DNA from: CAVYXK01 sp963708245
Lineage (GTDB): Bacteria; Pseudomonadota; Alphaproteobacteria; Acetobacterales; Acetobacteraceae
Length of the DNA stretch: 64,000 nucleotides
Reading direction: 5' to 3'
Assembly: GCA_963708245.1 (NCBI GenBank)
Contig: OY970201.1
Location: 4,650,001-4,714,000, forward strand
Shown: positions 23,730 through 33,515 of the stretch, one piece after another
How positions within the stretch are numbered: the stretch's first letter is position 1
How the letters are laid out: each line of letters begins with the position of its first letter
Notes under the pieces: model-generated
Told to the model about the DNA's origin: nothing
Databases searched by the model: none
The model's input: the letters and a program-made list of their open reading frames with translations, nothing else
Translations under genes and position numbers: made by a program

Positions 23730-26357
23730 ATGAGGCTCACTTCAGTGCTTGGGGTCGCCACCTGCTTAGCGGCGAACCTTTGGCTTGGCACGGCCGTCGG
23801 TCAGACAACCGGAACGGCACCCGGGTGTTGCGGAACGGCCCCAGTTCATGATTCACCGCAGAAATCGATGGTGGGAACGGCGGTGAATTCCGCCAGCTCC
23901 TCCATCTATTTCACCGGCTACGAGGGCGACGTCTCCGAGATCTATTACCCAACTGTAGACACTCTGGCAACGTCGAACATGGAATTCCTTGTCGGTGACA
24001 CTGCCAGGACATTTGTTGACGAGGAGAAGTCGCAAAGCTGGACGGTTACCCAACCCGACCCCAGATCCATGCGCTGGCTGGCGGTGACCCGCAATACCAA
24101 AGATAACTGGCAGATCACCAAGATGATCTTCGCCGATCCGTCGAACAGCACCCTGATCCAGCAGACTACCTTTCAGGCACTGAATGGCAAAACCGTCGGT
24201 GATTTCAATCTCTACCTTCTGTACAAGCCCTATCTGAAGAATGCCGCCCTGCACAACAATGGCTCGACGGTGATGTCCGACGGCAATGCTTACCTCGTCG
24301 CCAGCAGTAGCGATGGTACCGAATACTCTGCCTTCCGTGCGTCACTCGGCTGGACCGTCGAGAACGGCGTCACCATGGTATCGAGCGGCTATGACGGGGC
24401 GAACGACGGCTGGCAGGATCTGCTGGCTGGCAATCCCCCCGGCTATACGATGAGGTGGGCGTATAACGCGGCCCCCAACGGCAATATCGGCCAGATGGGC
24501 TGGCTCAACACTGCCGGCAATTCGGCCACCAGCATCCCGTTCACGGTGGCAGTGGGCTTCGGCGCGACGCAGGCCGACGCCATCACCGCGGCCAACAATA
24601 CGCTGGGCGAGAATATCTCGGACCAGCAGACCAGCTATGACAACGGATGGCACAGCTACACCGACGGCCTCAGCACCCAGAATGGCATGGCCGACAATCA
24701 ATATTATCTGTCGGCCATGACACTGAAGACCATGCAGGACAAGAGCAATGGCGCAATGATCGCCGGGATCGGCACTCCCTGGGGTCCCACTGTCGGCGAC
24801 GGTGACGCGGGTGGCTACCACCTGGTCTGGCCGCGCGACATGTATAAATTCGCCAACGCCTTGATCACGGCCGGCGATACCGCCTCTGCCACGAAGGCGG
24901 TGAACTGGCTCTTCAACATCGACATGGACCAGACCACCGGCCGTTTTCCCCAGAATGCCTACGTGAACGGCACCCCTAGCTGGAATGCCACGCAAATGGA
25001 CGAGCAGGCGATGCCGATCATCCTTGCTTACCGCCTCGGGCCGTCAGTTTACGACTCGTTATGGCCGAAGATCAAGTTGACTGCCAACTACATATACAGC
25101 AACGGTCCGTGGACCAAGGAGGAACGCTGGGAAGAAACCAGCGGTTATTCGCCCTCGACGATCGCGGCTGAAATCGCCGGGCTGGTTGACGCTGCCCAGA
25201 TCGCCCTGGCCAACAACGACACCGCTGATGCAGCGAATTGGTTGAACGCTGCCGATTACTGGCAGCAGAACGTCGCAGCCTGGACCTACACCGAGCAGGG
25301 CTGCCCGAACGTCAAAACCAATTGCAATACCACCGCCATGTACATGCGGATCAACACGTCGGGCCCGCTAGGGGGCGCCCCGCCCGGCGGTTGGAATCCA
25401 AGTGCCTATCCCAATCCGGACATTTCCATCACGATCGGCAACGGCGGTGGCAGCCATCGAGCGATCGATATTATTGACGGCGGCTTTCTTGAACTGGTTC
25501 GCATGGGAGTGAAATCACCCAACGATCCGACAATCAAAAACAGCCTCGTCCCTTATGACGGGGTCATCGAGCAAACGATAGGCAGCAACGGCTATCCCGC
25601 ATGGTTCCGCTACAACTATGACGGCTACGGTGAAACCAACAGCGGCGCTGCGTACGACGGTACATCCGGCCGCGGTAGGCTCTGGCCGATTTTTGATGCC
25701 GAACGCGGCAATTACCAGATCGCCGCGACGGGAGCCGGCAGCGCCGGACAGCCCTATCTGGCTGCGCTGAAGGCCTTTTCGACACCCCAGGGCTTCATCT
25801 CCGAGCAGATCTGGAACCCAAGCACCACCCTGCCAGCCGACGTGGATACTCCGTCCGGCTGGGCGGTAACCACGCTCGCCGGTGACACTGGCAAGATCAC
25901 AGGATCGATGGAGCCGCTCAACTGGGCTCAGGGCGAATACATCACTCTGCTGGCCGACATTGCCGCCAACCGTGTGATCGACATCCCCCCGGCTGTCTGC
26001 TCCCGCTACTACGCGTGCATCCTGACGCCCGCGCCCGGCCAAGTGCAAGTCAATATCAATGTCAATGCCAGCACTCAATGGGGTCAATACATGTATGTTA
26101 CAGGGAACACCGGGGCGCTCGGCAATTGGGACACCAACCTCGGCATACCGGTTAATTCTTCAAGTTATCCCGTGTGGAAGAATGCCGTCAACCTGGCGGC
26201 CAGCAGCTCCTTCCAATACAAATATTACCGGAAGAACCCGGATGGCAGTGTCACTTGGGAATGCTATCCGGGCAACGGCGACTGCGACGGCAACCGCGTG
26301 CTGTCCACCCCGTCTTCGGGGCCGTTCGATCTCAACGATATTTTCAGTTGGAACTGA
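23730..26357 (+). CDS. Secreted glucoamylase (GH15) with C-terminal starch-binding domain (CBM20)
   Basis: 875 residues from the ATG at 23730, behind GAGGGGAGAAGA; an in-frame start at 23625 lacks this and hides the signal peptide. MRLTSVLGVATCLAANLWLG is a Sec signal peptide. An N-terminal beta domain (about 30-290) precedes the (alpha/alpha)6 catalytic domain. Active-site segments are YHLVWPRDMYKFANAL, WTKEERWEETSGYSPSTIAA (likely general acid Glu) and SMEPLNWAQGEYITLLAD (likely general base Glu). From about 770 there is a CBM20 starch-binding domain: QWGQYMYVTGNTGALGNWD, FQYKYYRKNPDGSVTWE. It would release glucose from starch or glycogen outside the inner membrane. The N-terminal CCGT is unusual. 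No transporter or other amylase is adjacent. Confidence 0.9.
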   Translation: MRLTSVLGVATCLAANLWLGTAVGQTTGTAPGCCGTAPVHDSPQKSMVGTAVNSASSSIYFTGYEGDVSEIYYPTVDTLATSNMEFLVGDTARTFVDEEKSQSWTVTQPDPRSMRWLAVTRNTKDNWQITKMIFADPSNSTLIQQTTFQALNGKTVGDFNLYLLYKPYLKNAALHNNGSTVMSDGNAYLVASSSDGTEYSAFRASLGWTVENGVTMVSSGYDGANDGWQDLLAGNPPGYTMRWAYNAAPNGNIGQMGWLNTAGNSATSIPFTVAVGFGATQADAITAANNTLGENISDQQTSYDNGWHSYTDGLSTQNGMADNQYYLSAMTLKTMQDKSNGAMIAGIGTPWGPTVGDGDAGGYHLVWPRDMYKFANALITAGDTASATKAVNWLFNIDMDQTTGRFPQNAYVNGTPSWNATQMDEQAMPIILAYRLGPSVYDSLWPKIKLTANYIYSNGPWTKEERWEETSGYSPSTIAAEIAGLVDAAQIALANNDTADAANWLNAADYWQQNVAAWTYTEQGCPNVKTNCNTTAMYMRINTSGPLGGAPPGGWNPSAYPNPDISITIGNGGGSHRAIDIIDGGFLELVRMGVKSPNDPTIKNSLVPYDGVIEQTIGSNGYPAWFRYNYDGYGETNSGAAYDGTSGRGRLWPIFDAERGNYQIAATGAGSAGQPYLAALKAFSTPQGFISEQIWNPSTTLPADVDTPSGWAVTTLAGDTGKITGSMEPLNWAQGEYITLLADIAANRVIDIPPAVCSRYYACILTPAPGQVQVNINVNASTQWGQYMYVTGNTGALGNWDTNLGIPVNSSSYPVWKNAVNLAASSSFQYKYYRKNPDGSVTWECYPGNGDCDGNRVLSTPSSGPFDLNDIFSWN

Positions 26358-26822
26358 GGAGTTTGGTATAGAGCCCGGGGGCGGATTCCCCACTTCCGTC
26401 CGTCACCAGGATTTCGGGGTCCTTATCGGAACCGTCGCAGCTCAAAGGTCAATCCGGCGCCAGCTCAGCACGCCATCCTTTCCAGTTCCGGGCCGGCCTC
26501 CACCCTATCCCGCCGGCAGCGGCCCGCTTGGTTCGAAGGCCAGCCAAGGAGCCGAGGGTGCGAGCCATGATCGGAGTTACCCCAGCGCCCGAAAGAATGA
26601 CCCGCGGCTGGCGCGCGATTACACTAGCACTAGCCGTCGTGGCCGGCCTTGAGCCGGCCATCTACGCACTTATCAGCGGGTGCCTCGAACAAGGGCAGAT
26701 GGCCGGGTCAAGCCAGGCTTGACCCGGCCGTGACGGTGGGGGCGCAGGCCGCCATCCAGAGCCCGGAGCGTGAGTGTCAGCAGGTCGCGTGAACCATCGC
26801 CGCGGCTGCACGTTGCAGCCGA
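26358..26822. other. Repeat-containing region between glucoamylase and AsmA genes
   Basis: 465 bases with no supported gene. It contains two palindromic repeat units at 26634-26669 and about 26697-26736, described separately. Confidence 0.5.
26634..26736. repeat. Two palindromic GGCCGG-TTGA-CCGGCC repeats in inverted orientation
   Basis: Copy 1 (26634-26669) is 36 bases and differs at three positions from the repeat bracketing the GIY-YIG gene at 51 kb. Copy 2 (about 26697-26736) runs the other way and contains the perfect palindrome GGCCGGGTCAAGCC-A-GGCTTGACCCGGCC. About 27 bases separate them and no nuclease gene lies between. Confidence 0.75.
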
Positions 26823-28754
26823 GTGACGAGGCGACGCGCAGTCAAGTTTCTGGCGTGGATCGGCATACCGGTGGCCGCGATTGTCGCCGTCGTGCTGTTG
26901 TGGAACTGGGACTGGTTCGCGCCGATGGTAGCGGCGCGCGCTTCCGCCGAGATCGGCCGCCCGGTCAGTATCGAGCATCTGCACATGCGTCTAGGCCGCG
27001 TGACGACCATCGCCGCCGACGGCGTGACCGTCGCCAACCCGGCGGGATGGGCACCTGGCCCGCCGCTTGCGCAGGCGCAGCAGATCCTCGTGCAGGTGGA
27101 CCTGTTCCGCTACCTGTTTCATCACCAGCTCGTTGTCCCACTGGTGGAGCTTCGCGGTCCGCGCGTCGCCGCGACGGAGACGCCGGCGGGAGAAGCGAAT
27201 TGGCGCCTCGCACTCCCCGCCGGGTCTAGCAACAGCACGGAGATCGGCAATCTCGTTATCGTGGGCGGTCAAGCGCACGTGCTGGTCCCGAAGCTTCGCG
27301 CGGATTTCGCGGTGGCGGTCGCGACGCGCCAGCAGCCGGGGATGGAGCCGCAGCTCCTTGCCGAGGCGCACGGCACCTATGCCGGTCAGCCGATCACCGC
27401 CCGGATGATCGGCGGCGCGATCCTGGCGTTGCGCGACGTCAATCACCCCTGGCCGATCGACCTCCGCATCGCCAATGGCAGGACCAAGGTCGCTCTGGTG
27501 GGGTCGGTGCGCGACCCGTTGGCGCTCGCCGGCGCCGATCTCCGGCTGCATTTGGCCGGCCCCGACATGGGCCTGTTGGAGCCGCTGACCGGCATCCCCC
27601 TCCCGCATACCCCACCGTTCCTGGTGACCGGGCGGCTCGACTTTGCCAACCATCAGGTCCGGTTCGAGGACATGGCCGGCACCGTCGGATCGAGTGACCT
27701 GGAGGGGGCGATCTCGGTCGAACCCAGCAATCCGCGCGAGGTGATCGTCGCCAACCTGCATTCGCGACTGGTAAACCTCGCGGATCTGGGCGGCTTCATC
27801 GGCGCCAAGGCGGGCAGCGCGCCCAGTCCCGCCGCCGCGGCGTCCCCCACCGTGCTGCCGACGCGAAAGCTGCACGTCCCGGAGCTGAACTGGGCCGACA
27901 TTCACCTGCGCTATCAGGGCGGACGGATCGAGGGCCGTTCCATGCCGCTGGGTAACCTGACCGCCGCGCTGGATATCGTAAACGGGGAGGTCGTGCTGCA
28001 CCCGATCAGCTTCGGCGTCGGCCAGGGGCGGATCGCTGCGTCCGTGCAGCTTATCCCGGCGGGCGCCGAGCTGCGCACCAACGCTTCCATCGACTTTCAA
28101 AGCGTCGATGTCGCGCGGCTAATGTCGGCGACCCACATGTTCCACGGCGCTGGCACGATCAGCGGCAGCGGCAGGATCGTGACGGTGGGCAACTCGGTGG
28201 CCGAGATGGCCGCCAATGGCAACGGTGAGATTCTGCTTGGTATGGCCGGTGGCAATCTCAGCGCTATGCTTGTCGATCTCTCTGGCCTTGAGTTCGGCAA
28301 CGCACTGATGGCGAAGCTCGGCCTGCCGACCAATGCGCAGGTGCAGTGCATGGTCACGGATTTCGCCCTGACGCATGGCATCATGCAGACGCGCGCCATG
28401 ATCATCGACACCAGCGAGGCGATAGTGACCGGCACCGGCACTGTGGATCTTCGCGACGAAAAGCTCGATCTGCAAATTCGTACGCGGCCGCGGCATTTCT
28501 CGATCGGCTCGCTGCCCGGGCCGATCAATATCGGCAGCACGTTCAAGCACCCGAGCATCATGCCAGGGACGGAAACCTTCGTACGCGGTGGGCTCGCCGC
28601 CGGCCTCGGCGTGCTGTTAGCCCCGCTCGCGCTACTGCCCACGATCCAGTTTGGCACGAGCGATCACGGGGCCTGCGACCGGTTGTTGATCGAGGCCCGA
28701 AGCGCGGCGCCGGGCACCAAGCCGCCGGCGCCGCACGCCGTGGTGGCGCGTTGA
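26823..28754 (+). CDS. AsmA-family envelope protein
   Basis: 643 residues from GTG at 26823. One N-terminal membrane segment (FLAWIGIPVAAIVAVVLLW) is followed by a periplasmic region typical of AsmA: ASAEIGRPVSIEHLHMRLGR, LVVPLVELRGPRVAA, repeated beta strands, and a C-terminal AsmA domain with RLMSATHMFHGAGTISGSGR and LDLQIRTRPRHFSIGSLPGP. AsmA-like proteins act in lipid transfer between membranes and outer-membrane assembly. It is preceded by palindromic repeats and followed by a hydrolase gene on the same strand 155 bases away. Confidence 0.83.
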   Translation: MTRRRAVKFLAWIGIPVAAIVAVVLLWNWDWFAPMVAARASAEIGRPVSIEHLHMRLGRVTTIAADGVTVANPAGWAPGPPLAQAQQILVQVDLFRYLFHHQLVVPLVELRGPRVAATETPAGEANWRLALPAGSSNSTEIGNLVIVGGQAHVLVPKLRADFAVAVATRQQPGMEPQLLAEAHGTYAGQPITARMIGGAILALRDVNHPWPIDLRIANGRTKVALVGSVRDPLALAGADLRLHLAGPDMGLLEPLTGIPLPHTPPFLVTGRLDFANHQVRFEDMAGTVGSSDLEGAISVEPSNPREVIVANLHSRLVNLADLGGFIGAKAGSAPSPAAAASPTVLPTRKLHVPELNWADIHLRYQGGRIEGRSMPLGNLTAALDIVNGEVVLHPISFGVGQGRIAASVQLIPAGAELRTNASIDFQSVDVARLMSATHMFHGAGTISGSGRIVTVGNSVAEMAANGNGEILLGMAGGNLSAMLVDLSGLEFGNALMAKLGLPTNAQVQCMVTDFALTHGIMQTRAMIIDTSEAIVTGTGTVDLRDEKLDLQIRTRPRHFSIGSLPGPINIGSTFKHPSIMPGTETFVRGGLAAGLGVLLAPLALLPTIQFGTSDHGACDRLLIEARSAAPGTKPPAPHAVVAR

Positions 28755-28909
28755 TAACCTTCCCGCCGCGTAATGCCACTCACCGTCACGGCCGGTGAGG
28801 GCGGTCGAGGGTCATTCGCAACACCGACAATCGCCGCTGCGTGAGCGCCGTTCGATTTCCCTGCGGTGAGGGATATGATCCCGCCATAAGGACAGAGCTG
28901 GGGGCATCG

Positions 28910-30079
28910 ATGAGCGAGATCGACCGGATACTGCGCGATGCCACGGAGGCGGGCACCGTGCCTGGCGTGGTCGCGATGGCGGCTACCAGGGACGGGATTG
29001 TCTATCAGGGGGCGTTCGGCCGCCGCGCTATTGCAGATGGCCCGCCGATGACCCTCGACACAGTGTTCCGCATGGCCTCGATGACCAAAGCGGTCACCGC
29101 AACGGCGGCCATGCAGCTGGTCGAGCAAGGGCGCCTGTCGCTCGACGCGCCGGTGGGCGACGTCGCGCCGGGGCTCGCCGCGCCCCAGGTCCTGGAAGGC
29201 TTCGACGCCGGTGGCAAGCCGATGCTCCGACCGGCGCGCGGCACCATCACGCTGCGCCAACTGCTCACCCACACCGCTGGCTTCGGCTATGATACCTGGA
29301 ACGCCGATCTGCTGCGCTACCACCGCGAAATGGGCCTGCCGCCGGCGCGCACCGGCAAGCTGGCCAGCCTAGGCGCGCCGCTTACATTCGATCCGGGTAC
29401 GCGCTGGCAATACGGGATCAGCATCGACTGGGCCGGACGCATGGTCGAGGCGGTAAGCGGGATGGACCTCGAGACCTATTTCCGCACCCACATCTTTGCC
29501 CCACTTGGCATGACCGACACCAGTTATCTAGTGCGCCCGCACATGGAGCAGCGGCTCGCCACGGTCTACGCCCGGACAACCAACGGGTTGGAAGCGCTGC
29601 AGCTCGATCCCAATCCTGCCCGCGAATTCTTCCCAGGTGGCGGCGGGTTATACGCCACCGCCGGCGACTATCTGACCTTTTTGCGCATGCTGCTGGCCGG
29701 CGGGACCCTCAACGGGGCCACCATCCTGCGTCGCGAGACAGTGGCCGAGATGGCGCAGAACCACATCGGCCCGCTACTGGTCGAGCCATTGCGCTCGGTG
29801 GTCGCAACCTCGTCGAACGATGTCGAGCTGTTCGCCGGCTCGCCCAAGAAATGGGGCCTCAGCTTCCTGATTAACACCGAGCCGGTGCCGGGTGGTCGCG
29901 CCACCGGCAGCCTCGCCTGGGCCGGCCTGTACAACACCTATTTCTGGGTGGATCCGACGACCGGAGTCGCCGCCCTTATTCTCACGCAGATCCTTCCGTT
30001 CGGCGACGCGGCCGTGCTCCACATGCTCGATCGGTTCGAGACGCATCTGTACGCCGGCTTAACTGCACGCCACATTTGA
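28910..30079 (+). CDS. Serine hydrolase of the class C beta-lactamase/esterase EstB type
   Basis: 389 residues from the ATG at 28910. FRMASMTKAVTATAAMQLVE contains the SxxK motif (Ser and Lys of SMTK) of this fold. The Tyr motif is in RWQYGISIDWAGRMVEAVSG. The C-terminal wall is GRATGSLAWAGLYNTYFWVD. No signal peptide is seen, so it is probably a cytoplasmic esterase rather than a resistance enzyme. Its stop overlaps the region where the following kinase gene could start. Confidence 0.87.
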   Translation: MSEIDRILRDATEAGTVPGVVAMAATRDGIVYQGAFGRRAIADGPPMTLDTVFRMASMTKAVTATAAMQLVEQGRLSLDAPVGDVAPGLAAPQVLEGFDAGGKPMLRPARGTITLRQLLTHTAGFGYDTWNADLLRYHREMGLPPARTGKLASLGAPLTFDPGTRWQYGISIDWAGRMVEAVSGMDLETYFRTHIFAPLGMTDTSYLVRPHMEQRLATVYARTTNGLEALQLDPNPAREFFPGGGGLYATAGDYLTFLRMLLAGGTLNGATILRRETVAEMAQNHIGPLLVEPLRSVVATSSNDVELFAGSPKKWGLSFLINTEPVPGGRATGSLAWAGLYNTYFWVDPTTGVAALILTQILPFGDAAVLHMLDRFETHLYAGLTARHI

Positions 30080-30132
30080 CCGGGATGCCGTCCGATCCGG
30101 TAAGTTCCACAGACGACAAGACGAGGGCAGGC

Positions 30133-32247
30133 ATGGGCGGGGTACCGGACCCCGACTTTCGTGCGGTCTTCCGCGCGACGCCGGGTCTGTATTTGCTGCT
30201 TACGACGGAATTCGGGATCGTCGAGGCGACCGACACTTGGCTGCGGCACACTAGCACGCGGCGCGCCGAAGTGCTGGGGCGCACACTGCTCGACGTGCTG
30301 GCGGAGAGCCCGGACGAGCGAGCGGCAAGCGGCCCGCGCGAACTGCGCGAATCATTAGAGCGGGTGCTCCAGTTCGGGCAGGCCGACGCCATGCCTGTCC
30401 GCCGCTACGACATCCGGCGCCCTGACGGCGGCTTCGCCGAGCGCTACTGGACGCTGCTGAACGTGCCGCTACGCGACGAAGCCGGGCGGCTTGTCGGTAT
30501 CATCCACCGCGTGCGGGATGTGACCGAGCTGGTGCGGCTTCGCCAGGAAGGCACCGAGCGCGACGAGCTGGCGCGCGACCAACAGCTTCTCATCGATCGC
30601 CTGCGGGCGGCCAACGAAGAACTGGCGCAGCGCGACCGTTCGCTGTCCGAGAGCGAGCACCGATACGCGATCGCAGTCGAGGCCGGCCGGCTTGGCTCCT
30701 GGGAGATGAGCCTGCCGGACCGGCGGATGATTTCCTCGCCACTACACAAGGCCTGCTATGGCCGCGCTCCGGACGATCCGTTCACCCACGACGAACTGCG
30801 CGCTGCCGTCCATCCCGAGGACCGTGCGCTGCGGCAGGGGGCGCTCGACCGTGCTTTGCTCGGTGGGGCCGATTACGACGTGGAGTACCGCGTGGTCTGG
30901 CCTGACGGCAGCACACACTGGGTGCAGGTCCGTGGCCAGGTGATCCGCCGCCCGGACGGCACGCCTGAGCGCATGGCAGGGGTCACGCTCGACGTCACCG
31001 AGCGCAAGCGGGCCGAGGAGATGCTGGAGGCCCGCGTCGCCGCCCGTACCGCCGAGCTTGCCCAGGCGAACGGCCGGCTCACCGCCGCAATTGCCGAGCG
31101 TGAAAAGGCGGAACGGGCACTGATGGACGCCAGACGGTTGGAGGCGATCGGGCAACTCACCGGCGGCGTCGCGCATGATTTCAACAACCTGCTGGCTGCA
31201 GTGATCGGCAACCTGGAGCTGCTCTCGGCTACCCTCCACGAAGCGCCGTCGCGCCGTTATGCCGAGGCCGCCTTGTCCGCCGCCTGGCGCGGCGGGCGGC
31301 TGACCCAGCAGCTACTCGCCTTCGCGCGCCAGCAGCGCCTCGAGTCCGCCTCGGTCGATGTGAATGGCCTGATCGCCGGAATGGACGCGCTGCTGCATCA
31401 CACGCTGGGCGGGCTGGTGCAGGCGGAGACGGACCTCGCCGCGGACCTGTGGCCCGCCTCCACCGATGCGACGCAGCTCGAGCTTGTGCTGCTCAACCTT
31501 GCCATCAACGCCCGCGACGCCATGCCCGAGGGCGGCGTGCTGCGACTGGCGACGCGCAATGTTGAGCGGGCCGATGCGACGCTCCCCGAAGAGCTGGAGC
31601 CGGGCGAGTACGTGCTGGTCAGCGTGAGCGACACCGGGATCGGGATGTCACCCGAAGTGGTGGAGCGGGCCTTCGAACCGTTCTTCACCACGAAGGAGGT
31701 CGGCAAGGGCAGCGGGCTCGGGCTAGCGCAGGCGTACGGGGTCGCCCGCCAGTCCGGCGGCACCGTTCGCCTCCGGAGCCGGCTCGGCCATGGCACCGAG
31801 GTCGAGCTGTTCCTGCTGCGGGCCGTTGCGCCGGTGAAGGCCGAACCAGGTCGTGTGCCGGCCTTGGATCGGTCCGCTTCCCGCAGGCCGGCAGTGTTGG
31901 TCCTGAATGACGAGCCCGGTCTGCGCGGCGTCGCGTGCGAGTTGCTGTCAGAGGCCGGTTATCAGGTGCAGGAGGCCTCCGGCGGGCACGAGGGGCTGGC
32001 GGTTCTGCACGAGCGGCGTTTCTTCGCAGCCGTGGTGGATTACGCGATGGCGGGCATGTCCGCGACTGAGTTCGCACGGCTCGCCCGTCAGCTCCAGCCG
32101 GAATTGCAGGTGCTGTTCATCACCGGCGGCCCGGACACGCTCGAACAGGACCGGCTCGGTCCGGGGGAGCGGGCTCTCAGCAAGCCCTACGGCCGGGCCG
32201 AGCTGTTGCGCGCCCTTGGGCGCCTGGCAACCGCCTCGGCCGACTAA
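30133..32247 (+). CDS. PAS-containing hybrid histidine kinase
   Basis: About 704 residues. I prefer the ATG at 30133 because GAGGG lies five bases before it; starts at 30076 (TTG) and 30085 (ATG) are possible. Order of domains: PAS (PDFRAVFRATPGLYLLLTTE), a short coiled coil, a second PAS (LGSWEMSLPDRRMISSPLHK to MAGVTLDVTERKRAEE), coiled coil, HisKA-type phosphoacceptor QLTGGVAHDFNNLLAAVIGN, HATPase (ELVLLNLAINARDAMPEGG, DTGIGMSPEVVERAFEPFFT, GLGLAQAYG), and a receiver domain VLVLNDEPGLRGVACELLSE with Asp in VVDYAM and Lys in LSKPYG. No transmembrane segment, so cytosolic. A relic of ridA lies convergently behind it, as behind the next kinase. Confidence 0.88.
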   Translation: MGGVPDPDFRAVFRATPGLYLLLTTEFGIVEATDTWLRHTSTRRAEVLGRTLLDVLAESPDERAASGPRELRESLERVLQFGQADAMPVRRYDIRRPDGGFAERYWTLLNVPLRDEAGRLVGIIHRVRDVTELVRLRQEGTERDELARDQQLLIDRLRAANEELAQRDRSLSESEHRYAIAVEAGRLGSWEMSLPDRRMISSPLHKACYGRAPDDPFTHDELRAAVHPEDRALRQGALDRALLGGADYDVEYRVVWPDGSTHWVQVRGQVIRRPDGTPERMAGVTLDVTERKRAEEMLEARVAARTAELAQANGRLTAAIAEREKAERALMDARRLEAIGQLTGGVAHDFNNLLAAVIGNLELLSATLHEAPSRRYAEAALSAAWRGGRLTQQLLAFARQQRLESASVDVNGLIAGMDALLHHTLGGLVQAETDLAADLWPASTDATQLELVLLNLAINARDAMPEGGVLRLATRNVERADATLPEELEPGEYVLVSVSDTGIGMSPEVVERAFEPFFTTKEVGKGSGLGLAQAYGVARQSGGTVRLRSRLGHGTEVELFLLRAVAPVKAEPGRVPALDRSASRRPAVLVLNDEPGLRGVACELLSEAGYQVQEASGGHEGLAVLHERRFFAAVVDYAMAGMSATEFARLARQLQPELQVLFITGGPDTLEQDRLGPGERALSKPYGRAELLRALGRLATASAD

Positions 32248-32334
32248 CCGTTCCTCCTTCCTTGTGGGAGGGAGAGGGGGAGGGGAACGCGTTTCAGGAG
32301 AGACACACAGTCACCCCTTCGGCCGCCGGAACCT

Positions 32335-32599
32335 CAATGCGGGATCTCCGCGACCGCCGCGATCTCCACCACCAGTTCCGGCCGATACAGCGTTGCCATC
32401 GGCACCGTCGTGGTGACCGGTACGTAGGACTGAAGAACCCGCGCCTGATATCGCCGGCCCGCATGACGACGGCACTTCGCCGGCGGCATCGAGCGCGACC
32501 TGTCCTTGAGATGAGCAACCTGCCCGCTACCCGGAGCGCAACTATCGAGAACGCGCCGAACGGCTGCCAGATGCCAGCCGGGTTAAAGCGATCGGTCAT
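32335..32599 (-). pseudogene. ridA relic
   Basis: From the ATG at 32599 the minus strand reads MTDRFNPAGIWQPFGAFSIV, nearly identical to MAGRFNPPDIWQPFGAFSMV of the intact ridA at 36483-36899. It then loses frame, jumps over about 130 bases of the intact gene, and resumes AGDIRRGFFSPTYR where the intact gene has AGDIRRGFFHTPYPV. A nucleotide match to the end of the intact gene persists until about 32345. It is a dead paralogue created by a duplication that probably also involved the kinase. Confidence 0.8.
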
Positions 32600-32831
32600 C
32601 GCATGGTCCCTGTGTGAAGGGGCTGCGGCGAACACAATAGGCACTACCGCGGTCCTCAGCCCCGTTCGCACCAATATTCTCGATCTGACACGGCGCCCCG
32701 CTCACCGGACACTAGCGTGGATTTTACCGCTCCCGGTAGCGACTCGCGGGACTGTGCAGACCGTCTGAAGGAGTACGAGAACATGGATTCTCTCCCGACG
32801 GGGTCGCACGAGAAAGAGAAGGGAACGCTTT

Positions 32832-33515
32832 GTGAACGACGAATTGGCCACTCCGCGCGCGGAGCCGCTTCCACGAGACTGGCCTAGCTTCCTTTCGGGC
32901 GGTGGAGAGTTGGGCCAGCTCATACGCCGCTTCGATTGGAGGGCGACGCCCCTCGGCGCGCCGAGTAACTGGCCGCAGAACCTCAGGACGGCGCTTCGGA
33001 TCATGCTGACCTCGCGCCAGCCGATCTGGATCGGTTGGGGCAAGGAGCTGACCTACTTCTACAACGCCCCCTACAAATCGATCATCGGCGGCAAGCATCC
33101 GTGGGCGCTCGGCCGGCCAACAACGGAGGTCTGGCGGGAGATCTGGAGCGATATCGGCCCAATGCTCGACACCGCCATGAGCGGCGATCAGGGAACTTAT
33201 GTGGAAGCCCAGCTCCTGATCATGGAGCGCAACGGTTATCCCGAGGAGACCTACTACACTTTCTCGTACAGCCCGATCCCGAATGACGACGGTACCGTCG
33301 GTGGCATCATCTGCGCCAACAGCGACGACACCCAGCGAGTCGTCGGCGAGCGTCAGCTCGCGCTGTTACGAGACCTGGCGGCCGACACGACCCACGCCCG
33401 CAATTGGCAGGCGGCGTGCGAGCGGAGCGCCGACGCGCCGAGGCGTTGGCGGAGATCGATCGTGCCAAGACGACATTCTTCTCCAACGTCAGCCATGAGT
33501 TCCGCACGCCCCTGA
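32832..33515 (+). pseudogene. PAS-domain N-terminal part of a broken hybrid kinase
   Basis: GTG start at 32832 behind GAGAAGGGAACG. It reads SGGGELGQLIRRFDWRATPL then GAPSNWPQNLRTALRIMLTS, a PAS (PAS_4-like) sensor found at the N-terminus of large soluble alphaproteobacterial kinases. After GERQLALLRDLAADTTHARN it reaches WQAACERSAD and then loses frame (APRRWRRSIVPRR). The kinase part continues in another frame from about 33416 (RAERRRAEALAEIDRAKTTFF). In related proteins I would expect a GAF domain between CERSA and the ERRRAEALAEID linker; here it is absent. So a deletion with frameshift has separated sensor from kinase. Confidence 0.72.

Noticed and set aside
26991..28100. 369-codon minus-strand frame
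   Set aside because: Antisense to the AsmA-like gene; no start signal and no motif.
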